Below are positions 1 through 6,323 of a stretch of DNA of 6,700 bases, in pieces. Made by a program: the position numbers and the translations under genes. The number at the start of each line of letters is the position of its first letter. Position 1 is the stretch's first letter. A model generated the notes under the pieces. It was not told the DNA's origin and searched no databases. It saw only the letters and a program-made list of their open reading frames with translations. The stretch spans positions 1 to 6,700 of the forward strand of contig PWNY01000373.1 of assembly GCA_003557805.1 (NCBI GenBank), in the 5' to 3' direction. This stretch comes from Bacteroidales bacterium. Lineage in GTDB: Bacteria; Bacteroidota; Bacteroidia; Bacteroidales; UBA7960.

Positions 1-54
1 ATTATCGCACAATTGCCAAAAGAATTTAAAGGGCTGTTCCGCGGCACGGTCTAA
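1..54 (+). CDS. 3' end of a gene, possibly DUF2267-like (partial)
   Basis: Frame 1 is open from the window edge to a TAA at 52-54 and gives the 17-residue tail IIAQLPKEFKGLFRGTV. The composition looks like a real C-terminus: an amphipathic stretch and a LPxxFKxLF pattern. From memory, DUF2267 proteins carry similar short helices of the form 'AQLPxxLKxLF', so that family is a guess and no more. The gene ends 90 bases before the PEBP gene on the same strand. A weak 5-bp hairpin (TGCAT-AAA-ATGCA, 64-76) followed by a T-rich stretch lies 10 bases past the stop, but it is too AT-rich and short to call a terminator. The upstream part is outside the window, so function is unresolved. Confidence 0.5.
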   Translation: MIAQLPKEFKGLFRGTV

Positions 55-132
55 GTCCAGGTTTGCATAAAATGCATGTTTTTTATACCGAAAGTGTTTT
101 TTTGCATACGCTCCCTAATCTTAACAAAAACC

Positions 133-140
133 AAGGAGGT
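133..140 (+). promoter_or_regulatory. Strong Shine-Dalgarno site of the PEBP gene
   Basis: AAGGAGGT ends four bases before the ATG at 145 and is a near-perfect anti-16S match. It decides the start: the open frame extends upstream to an ATG at 76, but that would add 23 residues with no counterpart in the PEBP family. Such a complete site is unusual here, because the YtxH gene, the 932-residue gene and the three genes at the right end have none. Confidence 0.85.
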
Positions 141-144
141 ATAT

Positions 145-612
145 ATGGAATTCAATATTTCAAGCCCAGCATTTGAATACGGAGTGAAAATTCCTTCAGT
201 CCATTCATGTGAAGGAGATGATGTGTCTCCTCCCCTGCATTGGGATGGTGAACCAAAAGAAACAGTGACATTTGCTTTAATCATGGAGGATCCGGATGCA
301 CCCGGAGGCACTTTTACGCATTGGATAATTTACAATCTGCCTGCCAGCTGCCATAGGCTTGATAAAATCATTCCTATTGAGAAAAACCTTATAAACGGCG
401 GCATTCAGGCAAAAAACGATTTTGGAAAGATTGGATACGGTGGCCCGTGTCCTCCAAAAGGTGAGGAACACCGTTACTTCTTCAGAATCTTCGCCCTGAA
501 AAAGAAGTTACCACCTGAATCCATCCATGACGGAGAATCTTTTTATAAGGCAATAAATGGCCTTGTACTTGATAAAGCTGAGTACATGGGTAAATACAGG
601 ATGTCCTCATGA
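145..612 (+). CDS. YbhB/YbcL family phosphatidylethanolamine-binding (Raf kinase inhibitor-like) protein
   Basis: This is a 155-residue protein, the usual length for bacterial PEBP-family (YbhB/YbcL) proteins. Family hallmarks are visible: an N-terminal strand region with 'CEGDDVSPPLHW' (residues 22-33), the ligand-pocket motif DPDAP (49-53), THWIIYN (58-64), GYGGPCPP (97-104) and HRYFFRIFAL (109-118). Asp49, Asp51, His59 and His109 are the expected anion-pocket residues. No signal peptide is seen with the chosen start, so it should be cytoplasmic. Bacterial members are small soluble proteins of poorly defined role; phospholipid or small-anion binding is family knowledge, not shown here. The start at 145 rests on the AAGGAGGT site and on the family N-terminus. 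The stop overlaps an ATG (ATGA) that opens a short ORF. The family call is firm; the cellular role is unknown. Confidence 0.93.
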   Translation: MEFNISSPAFEYGVKIPSVHSCEGDDVSPPLHWDGEPKETVTFALIMEDPDAPGGTFTHWIIYNLPASCHRLDKIIPIEKNLINGGIQAKNDFGKIGYGGPCPPKGEEHRYFFRIFALKKKLPPESIHDGESFYKAINGLVLDKAEYMGKYRMSS

Positions 613-728
613 TTGGGCAAGGAACTGCTAAGGACTATTATTCTGGGCAGTCGTCTTCTAACGCAAGATCAGATCCTCATTATGAGCAGGAAAAACTTGT
701 ACCATGGTCAAAAAACAGTTATCTTTAA
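609..728 (+). CDS. Possible 39-residue protein overlapping the PEBP stop codon
   Basis: An ATG at 609-611 overlaps the PEBP stop as ATGA, the classic geometry for coupled translation, and the frame runs 39 codons to TAA at 726-728. The product is hydrophilic, rich in Ser, Tyr and Asn, and ends in 'KLVPWSKNSYL'. There is no signal peptide, membrane segment or motif I recognise. The competing 78-codon frame from a TTG at 613 looks less protein-like. The ORF could be a small coupled gene, a remnant of a longer gene, or chance: 39 open codons in AT-rich DNA is not statistically striking. The ATGA overlap is the only real support. Confidence 0.22.
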   Translation: MIGQGTAKDYYSGQSSSNARSDPHYEQEKLVPWSKNSYL

Positions 729-876
729 TAGCAGCATTGAAGGCCCAGGTAATTTTCAGCTTTTAAGAGAAAGAAACCAGTTTTGTTATACAAACCAGTT
801 ATATATTATTTCCCATATATCGGGATTATTGCAAAAAACAGTAAAGTGAATTATTTATTTTTTAAAACAAAATACT
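729..876. other. AT-rich spacer upstream of the YtxH gene
   Basis: This gap separates the short coupled ORF from the YtxH gene. It holds the direct repeat at 774-800 and is otherwise AT-rich without a convincing hairpin. A CAgtTTTG octamer at 778-785 is one mismatch from the Bacteroidetes TAnnTTTG box, but no TTG lies at the right distance upstream, so no promoter is called. Confidence 0.4.
774..800. repeat. 9-bp direct repeat AAACCAGTT, period 18
   Basis: AAACCAGTT occurs exactly at 774-782 and again at 792-800, with 9 bases between the copies. It sits 77-103 bases upstream of the YtxH start codon in a non-coding stretch. Spaced direct repeats of this kind can be binding sites for a regulator, but no known operator is recognised and chance cannot be excluded. 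Confidence 0.5.
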
Positions 877-1137
877 ATGAAATTCTTTAAAGCATTATTT
901 GGGTTAACAGCCGCAGCGGGTGTTGGCGCCTTAATTGGAGTTTTATTTGCACCAAAAAAAGGGACAGAGACCCGGAAAGACCTGGCCAAAAAGCAAAAGG
1001 AGTATGAAAAAACACTAAGGAAAGAGTATAATAAAACTATAGACCAGGTGGCTGAAGGTATCAAGGAAGCAGACAAAAAAGTGTCAGAGGCTGCTGACAA
1101 CCTCAAGGACCAGATCAGGGATAAAAAAATCAAATAA
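877..1137 (+). CDS. YtxH domain-containing small membrane protein
   Basis: The 86-residue product has the YtxH layout. A single glycine/alanine-rich hydrophobic segment (residues about 7-25) runs into the hallmark 'GVLFAPKKGTETRKDL' (21-36). A highly charged Lys/Glu helix with coiled-coil character (about 37-84) follows. YtxH proteins are small stress-associated envelope proteins in many bacteria, distantly related to gas-vesicle accessory proteins; the molecular role is not defined. The likely topology is an N-terminal membrane anchor with a cytoplasmic charged helix. The start has no Shine-Dalgarno but has an A/T-rich leader, as is normal for Bacteroidota. The gene converges on the OmpA-family gene with 25 bases between the stops and no clear terminator hairpin in the gap. 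The length is typical of the family. Confidence 0.88.
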   Translation: MKFFKALFGLTAAAGVGALIGVLFAPKKGTETRKDLAKKQKEYEKTLRKEYNKTIDQVAEGIKEADKKVSEAADNLKDQIRDKKIK

Positions 1138-1162
1138 GCCTTATATTTAATAACTACCTTAA

Positions 1163-2128
1163 CTACAGCTCAATAAGTTCAACCCTCCGGTTGCGGGCCC
1201 TGCCTTCTTCATCCCTGTTGCTGGCTACCGGTGCGAAAGGGCCAACTCCTTTTGGGATTAACCGGCCTTTGTCAATACCGTGCTCATTGACAAGATAATC
1301 AACAACGGCCTTTGCACGTTCTTCCGATAACTCCATGTTTAATTCAATACCGCCGGTGGAGCTGGTATGACCTATCACACCAATACTGATACCGGGGTTT
1401 TCTTTTAAAAAACTTGCAATTTCAGCAAGCGCGGACTCAGACCCTTCCTCAATCGTAGCCTCGCCGGTATCAAAATGTATCCCATATATCCGAACACTAC
1501 CCAGCTCATCAATTTGTTCAGCCATTGCATCAGCAGACAGGTCAACCTTTACCTTTCCGGTTTCCATGGGTTTTTCTTCCATGATCTGAAGGGCCGTCAC
1601 TACCTGGTTGTCCTCGTCAGCCTGGTCGCTTCTTGCAGAATGGGCAGATACGAAAACATCTCCACTCTCCCTTTTAAGCCTTGCCATAAAGTAACTATGA
1701 TCACTCCCCATAAAAACATTCCGGGTTTCTCGTCCTCCAATTGTTTCAAAGTCAGTAAAAATAGATCTCGGGATCTGGTCCATACCACCAAAGCATTCAT
1801 AAACTAATTCAAACCCGGCATTTATAAGGGCCTGCTGATAATTTCTCTGTACCTGCAAGACGGTTGCTCCTTCAGGCTGGAAATATAAAATACGTGTTAC
1901 CTCACCTTCAGGAACGATCATCTGAAGCTCCCCGTCCTCCTCGCCGGTGTAGAAAGTCAATCGGTCATAATCATATTTTTCATATCCCCTGATATATGAA
2001 CCCTCGTAACGGGAGATCATGGGGTGATCCTCGCTGCCCTCAACATCTTGCTGAGCAAAGGCAAAATTCAATGCACCGGTTAGCAATATAAATATCGTTA
2101 TAAAACCACAAATCATTTTCTTACACAT
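1163..2128 (-). CDS. Secreted OmpA-family protein with DUF4892-like N-terminal region
   Basis: The product has 321 residues. Residues 1-25 form a signal peptide with an AFA/QQ cleavage site and no lipobox Cys. Residues about 28-190 begin 'DVEGSEDHPMISRYEGSYI' and resemble, from memory, the DUF4892 region that precedes OmpA domains in some outer-membrane proteins. Residues about 212-321 are an OmpA C-terminal peptidoglycan-binding domain: IHFDTGEATI (217-226), GHTSSTGG (253-260), LSEERAKAV (267-275) and NRDEEGRARNRRVEL (304-318). The arginine of LSxxR (Arg271) is kept. The acidic residue normally found in GHTD is Ser256, so the usual diaminopimelate contact is changed. The protein should sit in the periplasm or outer membrane and touch the cell wall. 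The start is supported by AGGAG five bases upstream and by the signal peptide; Met5 is an alternative start. Confidence 0.9.
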   Translation of the reverse strand: MCKKMICGFITIFILLTGALNFAFAQQDVEGSEDHPMISRYEGSYIRGYEKYDYDRLTFYTGEEDGELQMIVPEGEVTRILYFQPEGATVLQVQRNYQQALINAGFELVYECFGGMDQIPRSIFTDFETIGGRETRNVFMGSDHSYFMARLKRESGDVFVSAHSARSDQADEDNQVVTALQIMEEKPMETGKVKVDLSADAMAEQIDELGSVRIYGIHFDTGEATIEEGSESALAEIASFLKENPGISIGVIGHTSSTGGIELNMELSEERAKAVVDYLVNEHGIDKGRLIPKGVGPFAPVASNRDEEGRARNRRVELIEL

Positions 2129-2133
2129 AGCTG

Positions 2134-2138
2134 CTCCT
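2134..2138 (-). promoter_or_regulatory. Ribosome binding site of the OmpA-family gene
   Basis: On the minus strand AGGAG precedes the ATG at 2128 by five bases (CAGCT). It supports the start at 2128 over the in-frame Met5, which would have no such site. Confidence 0.6.
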
Positions 2139-2162
2139 GTTTTTTAAAATTAATTTATCGCA

Positions 2163-2205
2163 TTATAAACAATATGTTATATATTCATATGTGTATTGTT
2201 TATAA
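2163..2205 (-). promoter_or_regulatory. 12-bp inverted repeat, candidate operator/promoter of the OmpA-family gene
   Basis: TTATAAACAATA (2163-2174) and its exact reverse complement TATTGTTTATAA (2194-2205) flank a 19-base spacer. The distal arm also lies inside a perfect 12-bp palindrome TGTTTATAAACA (2197-2208). The proximal arm overlaps TATAAT on the minus strand (2162-2167), which would give a leader of roughly 25-30 bases to the ATG at 2128. No good -35 or TTG partner is seen at the right distance. A dimeric regulator covering the promoter would fit this layout, but the regulator is unknown and the region is AT-rich. Confidence 0.4.
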
Positions 2206-2449
2206 ACACTTTTTATCGACTACCATATAAAATATAAATGTAAGAATGATTACCCGGAATAACAAAAATGAGCAAAATAATCAATTGTTCACACAATAAA
2301 AGGATGTATTATCCACGACCAGGCGTTAAAGCCTTAAATACTTATGGCCAGCAAAAAAACTCAATAAAAGCTAATGTGACTTTTTACCAGAAGGCTTAAA
2401 AGTTTCACAACCTGAGAGAAACACCCAACCTGTGATTAGACAACTCACA

Positions 2450-5248
2450 CTAATCCAATAACTCAACAACTACCTGGTGTGCGTTGTCGCTTATATCAAG
2501 TCTTGCTTCAAGCTCCCGCTCACCTGTTCTTCTTGTATTAACCTGAACCCCATCAAGCATCACACTTAGCTTTTGGCCGGGAAGTGTAAAGAACCTCATC
2601 ACCGTCTGGTGGCTGTCACCAGAGCGGTTCTCAAGGTAGAAGGTCATGTTTTTTAAGTTCCTGCTTACAAATATATCGGAGTCCTTTAGGAAACCGTCAC
2701 GGTTGAGTTCAACCATAAACCTGCTGTCTTCGGTTGCCAGTGAGAACCTGTGCCTGGTACCGTCTTTTGGCTTTATCAAAAAGCCATTGCTTACCTCATG
2801 CAACTCCCCTCCAAGGGCTATCCAGCCAAAGAGAGGGTCGTCTGTAAGCACTGTTTGCGCCATTCTGAAGACCGCGCACATACCAAGGTCGGCCTCACCG
2901 CAGTAAAACCAGGCCCCGCGGTCAACCTGCTTCCTTATCCAGGCCCTTCCGTGCTTGGACTCCATAAAGGCCCAGCCCAGGGCTCCGTCGTTTTGTTCAC
3001 CGGGCGACCAGAACCCGTAATCCGACCCGGGGGTGCCTGTGTTCATCAGCGAGAATGAGCTCAGGTATGAAGCATACCCAAGCTGAAGCCAGTCATATGG
3101 CATATCTGCAAAATTTATCCCGTAATCAAGAATGGACCATCCACCCATTCTTGCCATATAGCTAAGACAGTGTGTGTCAGAGCTGCGCCCAAAATCACTT
3201 CCATAAAGGAAGTATTTTGGAAGTAACCACCCCCTGACCGCCAGGCCAGCATAATGCTGCCTGTCCATGAACTCCCTTGAATCCTCCCTGCGCACCTCAT
3301 CATAGGAGTGCCAATGTTCGGTACTTTTGTTGAACCAGAAGTTCTCGCCTGGCTCTATATCGTTAAGGGAGCCGTATCTTGCCAGTGCATAAGTGGTCTC
3401 AAATGCCGTTCTGTCAAAAGGGTATTCGGAGCGGTAGGGATAGGGATCATCATACACAAAATACCTGACCTTCTTTTCCCATTCTGCCCTGAGCCAGTCG
3501 GCCTCCTTTTGCCTGCCTTCCTCTTCGAGGTCCCTTATGAGATCTTCAAGGACCAGCTCATTATAAAATCCCCACTGGTATGTCTCATAATAGGGCAGTA
3601 TCTCGTAAGGATAGGTAAAATATGCCCTGGCTGTCTGATATGCCCTTTCCAGGTAACCATCCGCATCGAGGTAGTTTACCTTTTCAGGATACATCTTTGC
3701 TATTTCATACATATGGTAATAGAGCATGAAAACATGTGGGTAGTCGTAGGACCGCCACACCTTCATCTTGTCAAGATTGCGGGGTGACTCTATCTCTGCC
3801 CTTAGTTCAACATCGCGGGCAACTTTCCAGTTAGGCACACCATATATGCCATACGGATAGGGATCATCCTCATCGGTACGCTGGAGTCCATCCCACACAA
3901 AATTTTCAAGATAGTATTCTACCGATGCGATCTCGTCCCTGTCAGGATAGTAGACGTTCTTTGCAGCTACAAAAGGTGCCTTGCCAAGAGCAGGGTCATC
4001 GGCAGCCAGCACATAACCCCACCACCCATCGTAGCCGTCAGTGTCATCAGGTCCGCGCAGCACACTATTATTCCAGTCATATACAGAGTAGAGCCCGTCA
4101 TACCATTTGTCGGGGTCACGGTGCTGCTGATGGTTCACAATAAAATCACTCCTTTTCCTGATAAGTGTTTCAACAGGTTCGGTAGAAAAGAACTCAAGAT
4201 GGGTCTGCCTTCCGTTATCATGGTTTATAGTCAGCATATTCTCCCCGAGTCTTCCGAACCCAACCTCATATACATGATGGCCGGGAAGTCTCTCTCCAAG
4301 GTATTTTAAAGTTGTCTGCTCAGGGAATTCAGCGGTAATGGAATTGATATTGTTCCTTGTATGCAGCGAGAACTTCGCCTTCAGGTCAGAAGGGAGTGAC
4401 ATACCGGGCACCACTCTTACATCGAACATACCTTCCTCATACAATATTTGCCTCAGCTGCTCATAGCTGTCAGCTGACCTAATCCTGAAGCCGTATGAAA
4501 GACTGCCGGGTCCGTCACCTCCAAGGTCAAAACCGGTGTGTTCCATCCTCCATGTGCCAGAGGGTACTTCATTCCCTGAAACTTCCGAGTGCATATACAC
4601 CCTGTATTCTCCCCCGGCTGAATCAAAGTATTCAAGACGGGTGCCTTTTTTGGGCAGAACTATTATAAAGGGAGGCACACCCGAGGCCCTTGTGAAAAAC
4701 ACATAAGACCCATCCCCGGAAATAAAGTGATGCTTTGTAAACCCATGCTCAAATATCCGGGCAGGGTCTGAGCCCGAAGGTCCGCTCCAGGGAAGACCCA
4801 GTGCAAGGTCACCAATTCTTAAGGGAGCATCGGACTTGTTCTCAATTTCTATATCAATGTCAATATAGTTTCTGCCCGCAGTGTAAGTCTGAGCCATGGT
4901 AAAGGGCAGATCATCCCGGTGGCTTAAAAGCTTAACTGTTTCATTTGTTGCAGATTCAATATGCATTATCTCCTGGCCTGCGGTGGACCACTCCTGGTCA
5001 CCTGTCCTGAATGCAATGCTTACACCTGCCATGGGCACGTCAGAAACAATATCTGCACCATATGGATCTTTAAGATCCCCTAAAGAGGTAAGCCCCATGG
5101 GAGAAATCCCTGCCTGAAGCCTGTCATTTTCTAGTGTGTAAACAACCTCGACCGGTTCGTTCAGTTGTGATTCGGATTGTTGAGATAATACCGGTATAAT
5201 CAAAAATAGCATAACAACAATCAGTTGCCATCTGAATAAGTTTTTCAT
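2450..5248 (-). CDS. Large secreted DUF5695-like protein, probable carbohydrate-active enzyme
   Basis: The product has 932 residues. A signal peptide (about 1-22, VLS/QQ, no lipobox) directs it to the periplasm or outside. Residues about 33-260 look like a beta-sandwich of the kind found in front of glycosidases and polysaccharide lyases; about 275-360 is a second beta-rich section. Residues about 361-800 form a helical, Trp/Tyr-rich part consistent with an alpha/alpha barrel: DDTDGYDGWWGY (401-412), YDYPHVFMLYYHMYEI (501-516), ETYQWGFYNELVLEDL (555-570), DRQHYAGLAVRGWLLPKYF (662-680) and DYGFWSPGEQNDGALGW (743-759). Residues about 815-932 are a C-terminal beta domain. The overall look matches what I remember of DUF5695. 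Asp, Glu and His in these motifs are candidate catalytic residues, but neither mechanism nor substrate can be read. No SusC/SusD or sulfatase lies in the window. There is no Shine-Dalgarno at the start; the signal peptide sets it. Confidence 0.8.
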   Translation of the reverse strand: MKNLFRWQLIVVMLFLIIPVLSQQSESQLNEPVEVVYTLENDRLQAGISPMGLTSLGDLKDPYGADIVSDVPMAGVSIAFRTGDQEWSTAGQEIMHIESATNETVKLLSHRDDLPFTMAQTYTAGRNYIDIDIEIENKSDAPLRIGDLALGLPWSGPSGSDPARIFEHGFTKHHFISGDGSYVFFTRASGVPPFIIVLPKKGTRLEYFDSAGGEYRVYMHSEVSGNEVPSGTWRMEHTGFDLGGDGPGSLSYGFRIRSADSYEQLRQILYEEGMFDVRVVPGMSLPSDLKAKFSLHTRNNINSITAEFPEQTTLKYLGERLPGHHVYEVGFGRLGENMLTINHDNGRQTHLEFFSTEPVETLIRKRSDFIVNHQQHRDPDKWYDGLYSVYDWNNSVLRGPDDTDGYDGWWGYVLAADDPALGKAPFVAAKNVYYPDRDEIASVEYYLENFVWDGLQRTDEDDPYPYGIYGVPNWKVARDVELRAEIESPRNLDKMKVWRSYDYPHVFMLYYHMYEIAKMYPEKVNYLDADGYLERAYQTARAYFTYPYEILPYYETYQWGFYNELVLEDLIRDLEEEGRQKEADWLRAEWEKKVRYFVYDDPYPYRSEYPFDRTAFETTYALARYGSLNDIEPGENFWFNKSTEHWHSYDEVRREDSREFMDRQHYAGLAVRGWLLPKYFLYGSDFGRSSDTHCLSYMARMGGWSILDYGINFADMPYDWLQLGYASYLSSFSLMNTGTPGSDYGFWSPGEQNDGALGWAFMESKHGRAWIRKQVDRGAWFYCGEADLGMCAVFRMAQTVLTDDPLFGWIALGGELHEVSNGFLIKPKDGTRHRFSLATEDSRFMVELNRDGFLKDSDIFVSRNLKNMTFYLENRSGDSHQTVMRFFTLPGQKLSVMLDGVQVNTRRTGERELEARLDISDNAHQVVVELLD

Positions 5249-5559
5249 TGGATAGGGATTTTTTGGATTAGGTACAGGGTTAACTGGAACATGATTTTAT
5301 GGAATAAGCAATTTATCAATAATTTAGCAAACATCCACATATTAAGCATATTAATTATTAACAACAGATGCATTTCCCAGGCATACAACTAATATTTTAT
5401 TACAGCGATCTGAATACTAACAACATGTTCCTTGTTAATGTGGAATTATTTCCTGATATTTGGAAGAACACCCTTTGATCTCCTGCCACAAGAATCTTTT
5501 AATATGGAAATATCCCCCAAATAAAAACACCAACTCTCTAAACCATAAAAACATCTGTC
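5249..5559. other. 311-base divergent intergenic region
   Basis: This spacer separates the start of the 932-residue gene (minus strand) from the three-gene run on the plus strand, so it must hold promoters for both unless one is read through from elsewhere. It is AT-rich with no credible ORF. A candidate plus-strand promoter is listed at 5432-5462. On the minus strand the only TTTG octamer, GAtgTTTG, lacks a TTG at a suitable distance, so no promoter is called for the large gene. Confidence 0.6.
5432..5462 (+). promoter_or_regulatory. Candidate Bacteroidetes-type promoter for the three-gene run
   Basis: TTG at 5432-5434 and GAtaTTTG at 5455-5462 are separated by 20 bases. This fits the Bacteroidetes housekeeping pattern (TTG near -33 and TAnnTTTG near -7) with one mismatch. 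It would leave a leader of about 90 bases before the ATG at 5560. The TTG is also part of a small inverted repeat, TAACAA (5418-5423) / TTGTTA (5432-5437), which could be an operator. Confidence 0.33.
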
Positions 5560-5919
5560 ATGGAAAACTCAACATTTTTTACTGCCTGGTTTCTGACTCT
5601 GCTTGCATGCATTGCCATTACAATACTTTTGATCTACCTTATAAGAAAGGGGCTGAGGGAGTTTTTTGAGAACCTGAGCAATGACAGCCAGATTACCTCT
5701 TTCTTTATCAGAATAACCAATACTGTCATCCTGCTTGCCGGGATAAGCGCGGCCCTGACAAATGTCTACGATACCGGCGAGAAGGCAGACTGGCTTACCC
5801 TGACATGGAATATAGCCGACCAGGTCAAGGAGACCCTGGGGAACCTTTTTGTGACCTTGATAATATTAACGGTAATATTCATGGTTCTTCACCTTATATC
5901 CAAAAGGTTAAATAAATAA
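5560..5919 (+). CDS. Small three-helix membrane protein, first of a related pair
   Basis: I do not recognise a named family. The 119-residue product has three predicted membrane segments: about 6-28 (followed by Arg29-Lys30), 52-69 and 95-113 (followed by Lys115-Arg116). Between the first two is a short charged loop, and between the last two an acidic/Trp loop 'DTGEKADWLTLTW' (71-83). The positive residues after segments 1 and 3 suggest those ends face the cytoplasm. The motif LAGISAAL (59-66) lines up with LAGLVGAM in the next protein, and both have an Arg eight residues before the LAG. The stop codon overlaps the next start as TAATG, so the two are probably translated together. There is no Shine-Dalgarno, as for the neighbours. 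A role as subunit of a small membrane complex is an inference from pairing only. Confidence 0.82.
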   Translation: MENSTFFTAWFLTLLACIAITILLIYLIRKGLREFFENLSNDSQITSFFIRITNTVILLAGISAALTNVYDTGEKADWLTLTWNIADQVKETLGNLFVTLIILTVIFMVLHLISKRLNK

Positions 5920-6305
5920 TGGAGCTGACCGAAAATCATATTGCCGCAGTCTATTATTCAGGGCTGATCCTTTCTTTGGTCTCTGTTATTATCATACTGT
6001 TATACCTGCGTCCTTTAAAGACGGTGATAAAGAAAATAACCGGCAGGGACACTCCGCTTTGGACACGGAGTTTCAAAAGCAGCCTGGTACTTGCAGGGCT
6101 TGTTGGTGCAATGTCTGTTTCTTTCAGGGATTGCGCCGGCAGCTATGACTACCTGCTGGATTCAGGTTTTTTAACGGTAATGAAGGGCTTTGAACAGCTT
6201 TCTGCCGCATTTGAGCACCTGGCTTTTATACTGCTATTGTGGCTTGTGGTCTTTTTAGCCATACGGCTTAAGAGCAAAGAAAGAAAAGACGTTTATGCCA
6301 ATTAA
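5919..6305 (+). CDS. Small three-helix membrane protein, second of a related pair
   Basis: No known family is recognised. The 128-residue product has predicted membrane segments at about 8-30, 54-69 and 99-116, with a basic linker (31-43, rich in Lys/Arg) after the first and a charged tail 'RLKSKERKD' (116-124). The loop after segment 2 carries 'SFRDCAGSYDYLL' (68-80), including a single Cys72. Segment 2 carries LAGLVGAM (58-65), matching the preceding protein without gaps from Arg50 on, so the two genes probably arose by duplication. The ATG shares one base with the upstream stop (TAATG), pointing to translational coupling and perhaps fixed stoichiometry. The lipoprotein gene follows after 18 bases, so all three genes look like one transcript. 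Confidence 0.82.
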   Translation: MELTENHIAAVYYSGLILSLVSVIIILLYLRPLKTVIKKITGRDTPLWTRSFKSSLVLAGLVGAMSVSFRDCAGSYDYLLDSGFLTVMKGFEQLSAAFEHLAFILLLWLVVFLAIRLKSKERKDVYAN

Positions 6306-6323
6306 TAATCTAACCCACAAACA

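Larger units (their letters stand above)
2129..2449. other. 321-base intergenic region between two minus-strand genes
   Basis: This AT-rich region is the 3' side of the 932-residue gene and the leader of the OmpA-family gene. The half near the OmpA-family gene has its ribosome binding site and the inverted repeat at 2163-2205. The half near the large gene has a 7-bp direct repeat CAACCTG (2408-2414 and 2426-2432, period 18) and no hairpin-plus-T-run that would make a good terminator on the minus strand. A 43-codon plus-strand ORF (2268-2399, MSKIINCSHNKRMYYPRPGV at its start) is open but has no ribosome binding site or recognisable motif, so I do not call it a gene. Confidence 0.6.

Noticed and set aside
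64..84. TGCAT-AAA-ATGCA hairpin followed by a T-rich run, as a terminator of the first partial gene
   Set aside because: The stem is only five AT-rich pairs with a three-base loop, too weak for an intrinsic terminator.
62..89. TTTGCA-N16-TATACC as a sigma-70-like promoter of the PEBP gene
   Set aside because: Both elements match the consensus poorly and the spacing is suboptimal. The Bacteroidetes TTG/TAnnTTTG pattern is not met either.
613..849. 78-codon plus-strand ORF starting at TTG
   Set aside because: It begins with TTG and has no ribosome binding site. The product shows no domain or protein-like pattern, and it is out of frame with the better supported ATGA-coupled ORF.
855..1133. 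92-codon minus-strand ORF opposite the YtxH gene
   Set aside because: It is the shadow of the YtxH gene, whose hallmark motif is clear on the plus strand.
1138..1162. Bidirectional terminator between the convergent YtxH and OmpA-family genes
   Set aside because: The 25-base gap has no stem with a real loop; TAAG-C-CTTA has a one-base loop and cannot fold.
2284..2297. ATTGT-TCAC-ACAAT hairpin as a terminator of the 932-residue gene
   Set aside because: It has five weak base pairs, no T-run on the minus strand, and lies over 150 bases past the stop codon.
2268..2399. 43-codon plus-strand ORF in the gap before the OmpA-family gene
   Set aside because: An open frame of this length is expected by chance in AT-rich DNA. 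It has no ribosome binding site, motif or signal, and lies opposite to both neighbours.
3308..3787. 159-codon plus-strand ORF inside the 932-residue gene
   Set aside because: It lies wholly antisense to a gene with a signal peptide and continuous domain structure. Its length is explained by the GC and codon bias of the real strand.
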